Position numbers and translations under genes: made by a program. DNA of 58,893 nucleotides from an uncultured Prevotella sp. GTDB taxonomy: Bacteria > Bacteroidota > Bacteroidia > Bacteroidales > Bacteroidaceae. Location: contig CAJJWN010000020.1 in the NCBI GenBank assembly GCA_905196835.1, forward strand, positions 1 to 58,893, written 5' to 3'. Within the stretch, counting starts at the first letter, position 1, and every line of letters begins with the position of its first letter. The notes below the pieces were generated by a model. The model searched no databases. It was not told the DNA's origin and saw only the letters and a list, made by a program, of their open reading frames with translations. Below are positions 45,343-52,683 of this stretch, one piece after another.

Positions 45343-46017
45343 ATGAAATTAAATGACAGAAGTTTCAAGGTTTTCATATACTCCGGTTTGGGAGTATCTA
45401 TCCCGATTTTGGCCGTTGGGGTAGCCATGCTGTTGTCAGGTTATCGTATCTCTCCCGAAGCAAAGTTCTGGCTTTGGTTCGTTGTCGTATTATCAGCCGT
45501 CGTCATGGTGTTTTCCCTCATAAGATTGTTATGCGATTTCATCCCCGTGGATAAAATATCAAGACGGTTGCGTAAGAATGTAGTTTCGGTACAGGATAAT
45601 TCATTAAAAACAAGCAGCATTCAGTCAATCCAACACGAACATGAAACACAAAATGAAGAACATACAGACCAACACAACGCGATGAAAGCCTACTTCATCA
45701 AGCAGTACGTAAATAAAGCGTATGTTGACGAGCCTGTGTTTGAAACATACGAGGAACTGTTCAAGGAAAACAAAGGCGGCAAGAATGTTGTCCTTGCCTT
45801 TTATTGCGGTGCCGACACAAACATGAACTGGCTGATTTCTATTCCGTCCTATACCGAAGCGGTAAGGATGTTCGGCGAGGATGTTGTCGGCAGCAAGAAC
45901 AATTACAGCGTGCAGAAAAGCAATTTGGTAAAGGAAGAACTGGACGACAAGAAGCTGACGGAAATAAGAACGATGAAACTGCTTATGAAGAAAATCATGG
46001 CAAGCAAGAAAAAATAA
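45343..46017 (+). CDS. Island membrane protein of unknown function
   Basis: About 224 residues from the Met at 45343; the frame opens earlier with GTG but that runs into the repeat block. Two hydrophobic segments (about 12-37 and 43-65: FIYSGLGVSIPILAVGVAMLL and FWLWFVVVLSAVVMVFSLIRLL) are followed by a soluble tail that is rich in His, Glu and Gln near 95-112. It then has a compact domain with KGGKNVVLAFYCGADTNMNWLISIPSY and a basic end. I do not recognise the family. A terminator hairpin closes the gene. Confidence 0.65.
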   Translation: MKLNDRSFKVFIYSGLGVSIPILAVGVAMLLSGYRISPEAKFWLWFVVVLSAVVMVFSLIRLLCDFIPVDKISRRLRKNVVSVQDNSLKTSSIQSIQHEHETQNEEHTDQHNAMKAYFIKQYVNKAYVDEPVFETYEELFKENKGGKNVVLAFYCGADTNMNWLISIPSYTEAVRMFGEDVVGSKNNYSVQKSNLVKEELDDKKLTEIRTMKLLMKKIMASKKK

Positions 46018-46043
46018 CCTCTTTACGATTTTCATATTTGAAC

Positions 46044-46085
46044 TGCCTCCTTTGGTTTATGCCATTGGAGGCAATTTTGTTTTTG
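46044..46085 (+). terminator. Rho-independent terminator
   Basis: Arms TGCCTCC (46044-46050) and GGAGGCA (46067-46073), with extra TGG/CCA pairing inside, then ATTTTGTTTTT. Confidence 0.7.
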
Positions 46086-46209
46086 AACAATACTGAACTT
46101 TATGGAACGCCATTGAACTTTCCATAGAACACGGTAGAACTTCATGTTACTTTATTGCAAAGCCCTGTATTTGTGGATTTTACCGTCGATTTTATAACAT
46201 TGGAATAAA

Positions 46210-46217
46210 TATCTTTG
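46210..46217 (+). promoter_or_regulatory. -7 element for the excisionase-like operon
   Basis: TATCTTTG about 75 bases before the start codon of the HTH gene. Confidence 0.55.
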
Positions 46218-46290
46218 CATTGACGGCTTTACAATGAAAACCCCTTCTGCAAGGCGGAAACAACGCCGGTCAAAAGGATATTTATGAAAG

Positions 46291-46656
46291 ATGACGTATT
46301 ACAAAACAAAACATGGTAAAATGGAAGACGAAAAAGCACCTTTTGGAACTCAATTGGTCATTATTACGAAGGCCGACCTTGACGAGCTAATCAGCAAGGC
46401 CGTAAATGGCAACATCGCACAGAAAAACTCCGACGCTCTTAACAGCGAAAAACGTAACGCAACATTGCCTGATACGGAAAGATTTATAACACGGGACGAG
46501 GCCGCACGGTTGTTGCACGTTGACCTTAGCACGTTGTGGCGATGGAACAAGGCAGGCATCTTACGTTCAAAGAAAGTAGGGCAGCGCAGGGTGATGTACA
46601 AATATTCTGATGTCTTGGATTTGTTGAATGGCAATGCGTATGGACAGAAAGATTAA
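46291..46656 (+). CDS. Excisionase-like helix-turn-helix protein
   Basis: 121 residues. The C-terminal half is a MerR-like HTH_17 domain (FITRDEAARLLHVDLSTLWRWNKAGILRSKKVGQRRVMY, shown here as its start TRDEAARLLHVDLSTLWRW) with the arginine-rich wing that contacts DNA. The N-terminal 55 residues are less ordered. Bacteroidales islands use such proteins as Xis factors or to regulate mobilization genes. The next gene starts inside its 3' end, so the two are translated together. Confidence 0.78.
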   Translation: MTYYKTKHGKMEDEKAPFGTQLVIITKADLDELISKAVNGNIAQKNSDALNSEKRNATLPDTERFITRDEAARLLHVDLSTLWRWNKAGILRSKKVGQRRVMYKYSDVLDLLNGNAYGQKD

Positions 46657-47473
46657 GAGTTTCGCCGTCAGCATCAGCAATGCGGAGGCCGTAAGTTGCC
46701 TTGATGACGCTATGGCCGGACGGTTGTTTAAGGCTCTGTTCGATTACGCCTCATGCGGAACTGTACCGAAGTGGAACGACAAAGCATTGACGGCCGTGTT
46801 CAGTATGTTCAGGTCGCAGATAGACAAAAGCATTGAAGCGTATCAGGAAAAATGCGAGAAAAACGCCATTAACGCAAGGAAACGGTATGCCACGATGAAT
46901 GGGAACAAGCCGAAAGCCGCTGAAGGCGGTCGCTTGCCATCGCATACAAACGCATCCCAACGGAACAGGACGGTTGCCGCCGCAAGCGGATGCATCCCAA
47001 ACGAAGATAATTATAATAGTAATTTTAAAGAAGAAAAATTAATTAATAATACTCTTGAAGACCAGAAAATAATTGTTCAAGAAGATATAACCAGTCAGCC
47101 CGAACACGACAAAACATCCCAAATCGACAGTTCCTTTGACCATGTATGGGCAATGTACGGCAAGCCGATAGGCAATAAAGCACAGCTTGAAAAGCAATGG
47201 AACGAATTGTCTGACGAGGAACGTGAAGCAATACTTGACTATGTACCTCGATACGTCGCGGCACGTCCCGACCCGAAATACCGCAAGAACTTCTGCAATT
47301 TCCTTGCCGGCCGCACATGGGAAACAGAACAGATAATGCCAACTACTTATGGAAAATATAAATGGAACGCCGATACAATATCCAAAGAGAGAGAATGCGC
47401 AAGGAACGATGCGACAAGCCTCACGGAAGAGCTTATCGCCAAGTGCGATGCCGACGGCAAGGAAAAAGCATGA
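46628..47473 (+). CDS. DUF6291-like island protein
   Basis: 281 residues; MAMRMDRKIKSF offers starts at 46628 and 46640, both overlapping the HTH gene. Residues 5-90 match the DUF6291 pattern (SFAVSISNAEAVSCLDDAMAGRLFKALFDYA, then AVFSMFRSQIDKSIEAYQEKC), a module often found in the replication-initiation position of phages and islands. A variable polar linker follows, then a C-terminal domain, VWAMYGKPIGNKAQLEKQWNELSDEEREAI, ending with KNFCNFLAGRTWE. It probably acts in replication or mobilization of the element, by context. Confidence 0.65.
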   Translation: MAMRMDRKIKSFAVSISNAEAVSCLDDAMAGRLFKALFDYASCGTVPKWNDKALTAVFSMFRSQIDKSIEAYQEKCEKNAINARKRYATMNGNKPKAAEGGRLPSHTNASQRNRTVAAASGCIPNEDNYNSNFKEEKLINNTLEDQKIIVQEDITSQPEHDKTSQIDSSFDHVWAMYGKPIGNKAQLEKQWNELSDEEREAILDYVPRYVAARPDPKYRKNFCNFLAGRTWETEQIMPTTYGKYKWNADTISKERECARNDATSLTEELIAKCDADGKEKA

Positions 47474-47996
47474 CGAGCTTAGACGCTTGTTCCCTACAAT
47501 CAAGGACTTCATGCTTGCCAACAGTCCTGACTGCCAAATGGAAGTATGCAACAATCCCGATAAATGCCACTTCGGCAGCTCACCGACTTTATCGCAACTG
47601 AACGCCTGTTATGGTGAAACGGCAGCCGAGGCGTGGCTCGTTCCCCAACTTTATGAGCTTGGCGACTTTGAAGGACTGAAGGGACAGGCTGACAGACATC
47701 AGCTTGCGAAGACAGCAAAGATAATCGCTACCGAGTTTTATTACCTGAAAACAGACGAACTCCTGCTGTTCTTCTATCGTTTCAGCGCAGGCAGGTACGG
47801 CCAGTTTTACAGTTATTTCACGCCTTCCGTCATAATCCGTGGACTGCGTGATTTTCTCAAAGAGCGTGCAGGGGCTTTCGAGCAAAACGAACAAGCCGTG
47901 CGCGAACGCACGTGGCAGGAAGCAAAGTGCAAGGCCGTGACATACGAAGAATTTTTGTTGAGAAAAGAAATTAACACAAATCAGTTCAACAAATAA
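47448..47996 (+). CDS. DUF6633-like island protein
   Basis: About 182 residues from the Met at 47448; an earlier Met at 47349 would overlap the previous gene by 125 bases and is less likely. The core reads HDELRRLFPTIKDFMLANSPDCQMEV, then CNNPDKCHFGSSPTLSQLNACYG and TEFYYLKTDELLLFFYRFSAGRYGQFY. This fits DUF6633, which commonly follows DUF6291-like genes on Bacteroidales elements. Two Cys pairs near the start could bind metal. Function unknown; it is probably part of the same replication module. Confidence 0.65.
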   Translation: MPTARKKHDELRRLFPTIKDFMLANSPDCQMEVCNNPDKCHFGSSPTLSQLNACYGETAAEAWLVPQLYELGDFEGLKGQADRHQLAKTAKIIATEFYYLKTDELLLFFYRFSAGRYGQFYSYFTPSVIIRGLRDFLKERAGAFEQNEQAVRERTWQEAKCKAVTYEEFLLRKEINTNQFNK

Positions 47997-48076
47997 AAAA
48001 TATACCCATTGTGAAATTAATTCTGTACGTATTTAATCCTGCCGATGGACAAACATCTGTTAAATTTATAAACAGT

Positions 48077-48114
48077 TAGCCGCCATTATCAGGCAATATC
48101 CTGTATGGCGGCTA
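48077..48114. terminator. Hairpin between convergent island genes
   Basis: Perfect 10-bp arms TAGCCGCCAT and ATGGCGGCTA (48077-48086, 48105-48114) with a further CAGG/CCTG pair inside. It sits between genes coming from both sides, so it is probably a two-way terminator, though no T run follows. Confidence 0.55.
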
Positions 48115-48148
48115 TCAGTTGAAAGTGGAGAACAAATGCAAACTATGG

Positions 48149-48487
48149 CTATAAACTTTCAAGTTCGGAAATAGCCTTCGCCTTCAATTTCTTTGACCAC
48201 GGCCCATTCATGATTTTGGACTTTATGGACTCCTTCGTTTCTCCTTTCTGGTACATCTTCTTGATGACAGCTCTGAATAGTGCATCAAATCCATACTCTG
48301 AAAGTGCGGACACGATGGCTCCCGCGACCAAAAGCGTTACGATTCAACCAATCATTCCTCCTGGCCCAAGAAGTGCAAGTGCTGCCGTTATTGCAGCTGC
48401 TCCAGACAGTCCCGTCATTGATATGGCAACCAACAGCATGATTCCGGGAACTCCGATTGATACGATTTTTTCTACAATTTTGTCCAT
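48149..48487 (-). pseudogene. Small membrane protein gene interrupted by an in-frame TGA
   Basis: The open frame starts MDKIVEKIVSIGVPGIMLLV at 48487 and runs on through a Gly/Ala-rich hydrophobic region (LSGAAAITAALALLGPGG) to a TGA at codon 48 (48344-48346). The same frame then continues without a break for 65 more codons: a second hydrophobic part, EYGFDALFRAVIKKMYQKG, and a basic end. A single G-to-T change in a GGA codon would explain the stop, giving an original protein of 112 residues. Whether the gene is dead, split or recoded cannot be told from sequence alone. It is the last member of a cluster of four tiny genes. Confidence 0.7.
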
Positions 48488-48489
48488 AA

Positions 48490-48624
48490 TTATTTATCTT
48501 TATTCTTTTTGTCCTTACTTTTTTTAATACACTTACTTACAAGGTACGTTCCTGAAAGTATTGCTAACTCTTTGGCGGTCGCACTGATTAGGATCTTACC
48601 GCCTATAAAAATTAATGGATACAT
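48490..48624 (-). CDS. Tiny membrane protein, unknown
   Basis: 44 residues from the Met at 48624, MYPLIFIGGKILISATAKEL then AILSGTYLVSKC and a lysine-rich tail (KKSKDKKNKDK). An upstream Met at 48678 would overlap the previous gene by 50 bases. One or two hydrophobic segments plus a strongly basic tail suggest an inner-membrane peptide with its tail in the cytosol. It is spaced 4 bases from the gene before and 2 from the gene after. Confidence 0.5.
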   Translation of the reverse strand: MYPLIFIGGKILISATAKELAILSGTYLVSKCIKKSKDKKNKDK

Positions 48625-48628
48625 AGTC

Positions 48629-48967
48629 TTAAAATTTATTTTTTTGTTTTCTATTTTTACAATATCTATAAATCCCATATCCGGCTCCGGCGGCAGCCAA
48701 GCCCCATCCTACGATGGGAATAGCGCTCAAAACCACACTTCCGGCGGCCATTCCACCACCTCCAGCAACTAGGGCACCTCCACCTAACCATGCCGTGGCG
48801 GCATTGGTGGCTGCCGCGCCAGACAAAGTCGAAATAGCAGTTCCGGTAGATGCAGTTCCAAATGTTGTTGCTATACCCATTGCTGCAGTTTGACCACCGA
48901 CTCCAATAGCTGTTCCTACTCCAACTGTTCCTGCAGAAGTAACAGTTTGTTTCCTTGTTTTTTTCAT
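48629..48967 (-). CDS. Glycine-zipper membrane protein, unknown
   Basis: 112 residues, more than half Gly, Ala, Ser or Thr. After a basic start (MKKTRKQTVTSAG) it is almost entirely small hydrophobic residues, with AWLGGGALVAGGGGMAAG near 60-78 and VVLSAIPIVGWGLAAAGAGYG before a basic tail. Glycine-zipper stretches of this kind pack helices tightly and occur in pore-forming and membrane-bending proteins; a pore role here is only a guess. Its start overlaps the stop of the preceding gene (ATGA), so the two are translationally coupled. Confidence 0.65.
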   Translation of the reverse strand: MKKTRKQTVTSAGTVGVGTAIGVGGQTAAMGIATTFGTASTGTAISTLSGAAATNAATAWLGGGALVAGGGGMAAGSVVLSAIPIVGWGLAAAGAGYGIYRYCKNRKQKNKF

Positions 48968-49365
48968 AGTCTATTTATTTTAAAGTTTATATTACAATTA
49001 CAGTTGTCACGGAATATTTCCATGCACCTATTTGAATACTTACTAATCTGTTTGGCTGATATATAACCTCGTTCATGCCTCATCGCGTGATGGATAGTTT
49101 GTGCCATCCGTTTCTCCACTATTCGTCTTAAGAGTCGTTTCTGTACAGCGACGCTTTTATTGCTGTTAGGCTCTTTAAGTCGAAGCAGGATGCCATCAAA
49201 CAGTTCTTGCTTTAACTCGACTATTGCCTGTCCACATAACTCCTTTGCAGCAGCCGTACGGTAACGTAGTGTTCCATTTTTCTGCTTCCACGCCATCGCG
49301 ACCATCCTTCGTGCCTTTGCTTCGGCATCTTTTCTCCTTTCTGAGATTATTTTAATCTTTTTCAT
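48964..49365 (-). CDS. Basic protein, first gene of the small-membrane-protein cluster
   Basis: 133 residues from the Met at 49365, chosen because a -7 element lies just upstream, although the frame stays open 39 codons further through the promoter. It is strongly basic and helical (KIKIISERRKDAEAKARRM, KRLLRRIVEKRMAQTIHHAM), with no membrane segment and a few cysteines at the end. No family is recognised. It may be a soluble partner or regulator of the three membrane proteins that follow. Confidence 0.6.
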   Translation of the reverse strand: MKKIKIISERRKDAEAKARRMVAMAWKQKNGTLRYRTAAAKELCGQAIVELKQELFDGILLRLKEPNSNKSVAVQKRLLRRIVEKRMAQTIHHAMRHERGYISAKQISKYSNRCMEIFRDNCNCNINFKINRL

Positions 49366-49387
49366 AATGTATTGTTTTCTTCTGTTG

Positions 49388-49395
49388 CAAAGATA
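49388..49395 (-). promoter_or_regulatory. -7 element of the small-membrane-protein cluster
   Basis: The minus strand reads TATCTTTG about 22 bases before the start codon, after an AT-rich stretch with TTTTTTGC. Confidence 0.6.
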
Positions 49396-49445
49396 ATGTG
49401 ATTTATTTGTGCAAAAAAGCAAATTCTTCATGCGACTGGTGCAAA

Positions 49446-49482
49446 ATGGCAGGAACCATTTGTTTTGTATGATTCCTGCCAT
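49446..49482 (-). terminator. Terminator of the CARF-helicase operon
   Basis: 10-bp perfect arms (49446-49455, ATGGCAGGAA, and 49473-49482), 25 bases after the WYL stop codon, followed on the minus strand by a short T run. It separates the large operon from the small-protein cluster, which has its own promoter. Confidence 0.65.
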
Positions 49483-49506
49483 ATATACCTGTTTTATTAT
49501 GTGGTT

Positions 49507-50622
49507 TTAGCGTATGTCTGAGTACATTTCCGCCATTTTTCTTATACGCTCCGCGAATGTCTTGCGTACCCCTTCGGGAGCTACTATTTCCAGCCCGTCC
49601 CCTAATTGAAGGATAACGCCAATAAACTCGTTGTTTATTTCTATCTTTACGGTGAAGTCGCCATATTGTCGGCCGTCTTCATGCAGGCCAAATGGCACTA
49701 TTTCATGTTGTGTTTTATGAAACGGTTTCGATTTTACAAGCCAGTGCATATATTCTGAATGTGTACGTATGCGTACCTCCACCGGTTCAGCTCCTTGCTG
49801 GTGTGTCGCCCCTATCACATATTTGAAGTATTCATCATAGAAGTGTGGCGGGGTCGCTACATAGGCTGGGGCATTGTCTTTAATTTCCTTGGGTTTTCCC
49901 ATTATCCTGTCAAGAGCAATCTTATAGCCATGGTACGGCATCTTTCCGTCCACATGACCATATATCTGCCAACGGCCGTTGTATTCCCTTATAAGCTGAG
50001 GATGGAACACGAGGGTTTCATGATTGTTAAACGGTGGTTTGTTACCTGCATATTCTATTTCCAGAACTTTTTTGTTTTTTATATATTTATGGATTTCTGG
50101 TAGAAGTTCTATGTTATATAATGCGCGCCCAAGACTTGATGAATATACAGCTTGTTCACCGCTATTCATTTTAAACTTTATTTTTTCTAAATCTATGGTA
50201 CCTTTTAAAAAATATTTCAGCCATTCAATTGGTATGAAACCTGCAGAGTCTTGGCAGAACTCAATGTAATCATTAATGTTCTGAATAATTTCTGCATTGA
50301 CAAGGTCTGAGAGTGGATCTTTGTCCTTGCCGCAGTAGCTGTAAGTCCTGTTCCTGTTTGTGCCTTTTTTTACAATGCACTCACAATCAACCTTTTCTTC
50401 TATTGCTTTTGTTACATTATGAAACGCTTTTTTTAGTGAGTCGTAAAATGGGTTGCTACTAATATTGTTTTCAACATTGCCTTTGTAAAGCGCGTCTTTT
50501 CCACAAACAGAGAGCAAGATGTCTTCATAACTAAACTCTTCTCTGCTTTTCATTCGTCTGTATATCTCTCTTGCGAAACAGGCACAATATGTATTGCCTG
50601 TAAAAATTGTTTTTCTTGCCAT
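49507..50622 (-). CDS. WYL-domain regulator
   Basis: 371 residues. The first 120 residues are helical (ACFAREIYRRMKSREEFSYEDILLSV) and may hold a DNA-binding region. The WYL domain spans about 175-260: YIKNKKVLEIEYAGNKPP, then FHPQLIREYNGRWQIYGHVDG and YKIALDRIMG. A WCX-like C-terminal extension follows (VEVRIRTHSEYMHWLVKSKP, then EIVPFGLHEDGRQYGDFTVKIEINNEF). WYL proteins bind nucleic acid or nucleotide ligands and often control CRISPR and other defence loci. It is the last gene of the operon, 23 bases after the CARF gene. Confidence 0.82.
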   Translation of the reverse strand: MARKTIFTGNTYCACFAREIYRRMKSREEFSYEDILLSVCGKDALYKGNVENNISSNPFYDSLKKAFHNVTKAIEEKVDCECIVKKGTNRNRTYSYCGKDKDPLSDLVNAEIIQNINDYIEFCQDSAGFIPIEWLKYFLKGTIDLEKIKFKMNSGEQAVYSSSLGRALYNIELLPEIHKYIKNKKVLEIEYAGNKPPFNNHETLVFHPQLIREYNGRWQIYGHVDGKMPYHGYKIALDRIMGKPKEIKDNAPAYVATPPHFYDEYFKYVIGATHQQGAEPVEVRIRTHSEYMHWLVKSKPFHKTQHEIVPFGLHEDGRQYGDFTVKIEINNEFIGVILQLGDGLEIVAPEGVRKTFAERIRKMAEMYSDIR

Positions 50623-50645
50623 TATCTTGTAATTTAAATTTTGTT

Positions 50646-51548
50646 TTATCGTGGAAGGTGAAACAGTTCTGGCAAATCACGCAATGGCGAGTATACCACG
50701 TTCAGGAGTTCGTGCCCTGGCAATGGAACGCGGATGTCAGGGTCATAACTGTTATCGTCATAATCAATATAGATAACGTTGCACCCAAAGTCGCGTCCGA
50801 AAATACCGGCCGATGCCGCCATAGACTTTTTCCCACCTGTTATGTTTATTATATAGTTTCTGGCCGGATTAATGGCTATTTGTTCCTTCAGCGTTTCGTA
50901 AATGCACCCAAATGTTTCTTCCGAGATTTCAATTATTGAACGGTTTTCGTACCTAAAATTGGGATTATTTAGAAAACGTGCATTGTCCCTATTGTCACGC
51001 AAATTCTTATCGTGCAATATCACATGGCATTTTGGGGTAAGTAGTCGTTCGGCCAGGATTATAGGCTCAGGCGAGTAGCCCAAAAGCGAAATAAGCACGG
51101 CATCATCTGTTTCTATCTCAATATTTGCCCGTTCTTTATAGATAAAGCGTTCTATCACTTGCTCAAACAGATGATCGCAGTAATAGTCACGGGCTTCCTT
51201 TGTGCGCCCTGTCTTACGTAATTGTAACCACTCGGCTACGTTTTCATCAAAATTTATTTCTGTTGAATTTGTATTATTCATGTTATTGGCTTCTTTATTG
51301 TCACATGACATGTCAATTCTACTGTCATACTCCCTCGAGGATATATTATTTTTTGATTCAACAAAGTGATATTCTTCAGAACCAAACTCTTTTTTAAGCG
51401 CCATATATTGTTCTTCAGATATTTTTGTCTTTGGTCCTGCATCGTTATCGATGTCATTCCAACCTTTTTCCTTCAGAAACATTATCGCTGTTTGTAACCC
51501 GATATTTAGTTCGCGCAGAATTTTATTTAATCTTATGCTCATAATCAT
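50646..51548 (-). CDS. IF2N-CARF fusion protein, likely cyclic-nucleotide sensor
   Basis: 300 residues; Met3 at 51542 is an equal start. Residues 3-55 match the small N-terminal domain of translation factor IF-2 (IRLNKILRELNIGLQTAIMF, then TKISEEQYMALKKEFG). A polar linker with many Asn follows. Residues about 145-290 have the CARF pattern of the Can2/Card1 group: AVLISLLGYSPEPIILAERL as first strand and loop, VILHDK, and NITGGKKSMAASAG near 238-252 followed by CNVIYIDYD. In CARF proteins the TGGxK segment holds a cyclic oligoadenylate. No nuclease domain is present in this protein, so output may come from its operon partners. No CRISPR genes are in the window. Confidence 0.72.
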   Translation of the reverse strand: MIMSIRLNKILRELNIGLQTAIMFLKEKGWNDIDNDAGPKTKISEEQYMALKKEFGSEEYHFVESKNNISSREYDSRIDMSCDNKEANNMNNTNSTEINFDENVAEWLQLRKTGRTKEARDYYCDHLFEQVIERFIYKERANIEIETDDAVLISLLGYSPEPIILAERLLTPKCHVILHDKNLRDNRDNARFLNNPNFRYENRSIIEISEETFGCIYETLKEQIAINPARNYIINITGGKKSMAASAGIFGRDFGCNVIYIDYDDNSYDPDIRVPLPGHELLNVVYSPLRDLPELFHLPR

Positions 51549-51591
51549 CCTTTCTTTTTACGTAAATTTATTTTGATGACAATTATTATTC

Positions 51592-52674
51592 TCAATTGTG
51601 AGAAATGGCTTTTGTCTTTCTGATGGAAAACTGTAATTCTTTGATTTTCTCCACCGCCTGTAAGCGTTGGTTCTCGGTAAGCCTCACGCCAAGCTCGAAG
51701 TTGGCCTTCATTCCCATGTCGGCATTTATGTTTGCCGTAAACATTAGACCTTCCTTTTCTGTCAGTACACATTTTGCATGGTTTTTTTCTATACCAATTC
51801 TTATGGCTGAACCTTTAAGATTTCTTATCAAGTTATCGAGATTTTCCTCCCATTTGCTTACTCTGTTAGACTTGTCGTCATTTCTGTACAATAGTTTTAT
51901 CTTGACGCCACGTGTCGCTGCATCTATAAGCGCATTGCTGAGTTCTGGCATTTGATTTATCCCTGCATAAGAATACGATAGGATGGTGACATAGCGTTGA
52001 GCATTATTTATGGCATCGACTATTGCACGATACAATGTGTGTACATTACAATTCTTGAAGTTTGTTTCCTTTTTTTCTTTTTTCGTCCGAGCGCAGGCAA
52101 ATGTCATAAGCAGTCTGCTGTTACTGCCGATGTTATCAAAAATTTTTGGCGGTAAAAGTTTTTTTGTGATATCATAATTGTACCCTTTTTCATCACGCTT
52201 TAGTTGTATGTCTGCATAAGTATATATGGTGTCAAACACGCGTTCCAGTTCGGCTAGTTCGGATTTTTCTATTCTTACACCGTTTTCCGGGTTTCCATAG
52301 AGCGAGTCATAAGTGTAGTTGACACTCATTATAAGCCCCGTGGTACCGTCGGCTATGAGAAACTTTGCGTGCAACTCGTTGATGCATTTCACGTGTATTC
52401 CGCATTCAGCCAGTTCGCTTAGGTTTGCAAGATGGGGGTCATTCTGGTTGTTGTCGAAGCCGGCATTGTCTTTCCTTGATTCGGAACCTTGGATGTTTGA
52501 CAATACAAAAACTGCAACCCCACGCCTTGCCGCAGATTTAAGTGCATTTATCGTGTTTACATCACGGAACCATAAGTTACCTGTTTTTATATATGTCTTT
52601 GCCTCATTGATTATGTTTACGATGCATTGACTAAGTTCCTGGTCCGCATCCGTGTTAAAATAGTATCCTTCCAT
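51592..52674 (-). CDS. Phospholipase D-family nuclease-like protein
   Basis: 360 residues with two PLD halves. The first (about 5-150) has HAKFLIAD near 106 followed by MSVNYTYDS and ENGVRI, a complete HxK(x4)D motif. The second (about 200-355) has HAKCVLTE near 300, then TANINADM and NFELGVRL, so the Asp is replaced by Glu. Stretches such as SAARRGVAVFVLSNIQG and DAATRGVKIKLLYRNDD are typical of this fold. PLD proteins of this type in defence loci act as nucleases or phosphodiesterases. It lies 9 bases after the 420-residue protein gene. Confidence 0.82.
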   Translation of the reverse strand: MEGYYFNTDADQELSQCIVNIINEAKTYIKTGNLWFRDVNTINALKSAARRGVAVFVLSNIQGSESRKDNAGFDNNQNDPHLANLSELAECGIHVKCINELHAKFLIADGTTGLIMSVNYTYDSLYGNPENGVRIEKSELAELERVFDTIYTYADIQLKRDEKGYNYDITKKLLPPKIFDNIGSNSRLLMTFACARTKKEKKETNFKNCNVHTLYRAIVDAINNAQRYVTILSYSYAGINQMPELSNALIDAATRGVKIKLLYRNDDKSNRVSKWEENLDNLIRNLKGSAIRIGIEKNHAKCVLTEKEGLMFTANINADMGMKANFELGVRLTENQRLQAVEKIKELQFSIRKTKAISHN

Positions 52675-52683
52675 TGTTGTTGG

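Noticed and set aside
48344..48346. Selenocysteine codon
   Set aside because: No SECIS-like hairpin is evident after the TGA and the neighbouring Gly pattern is better explained by a GGA to TGA change.
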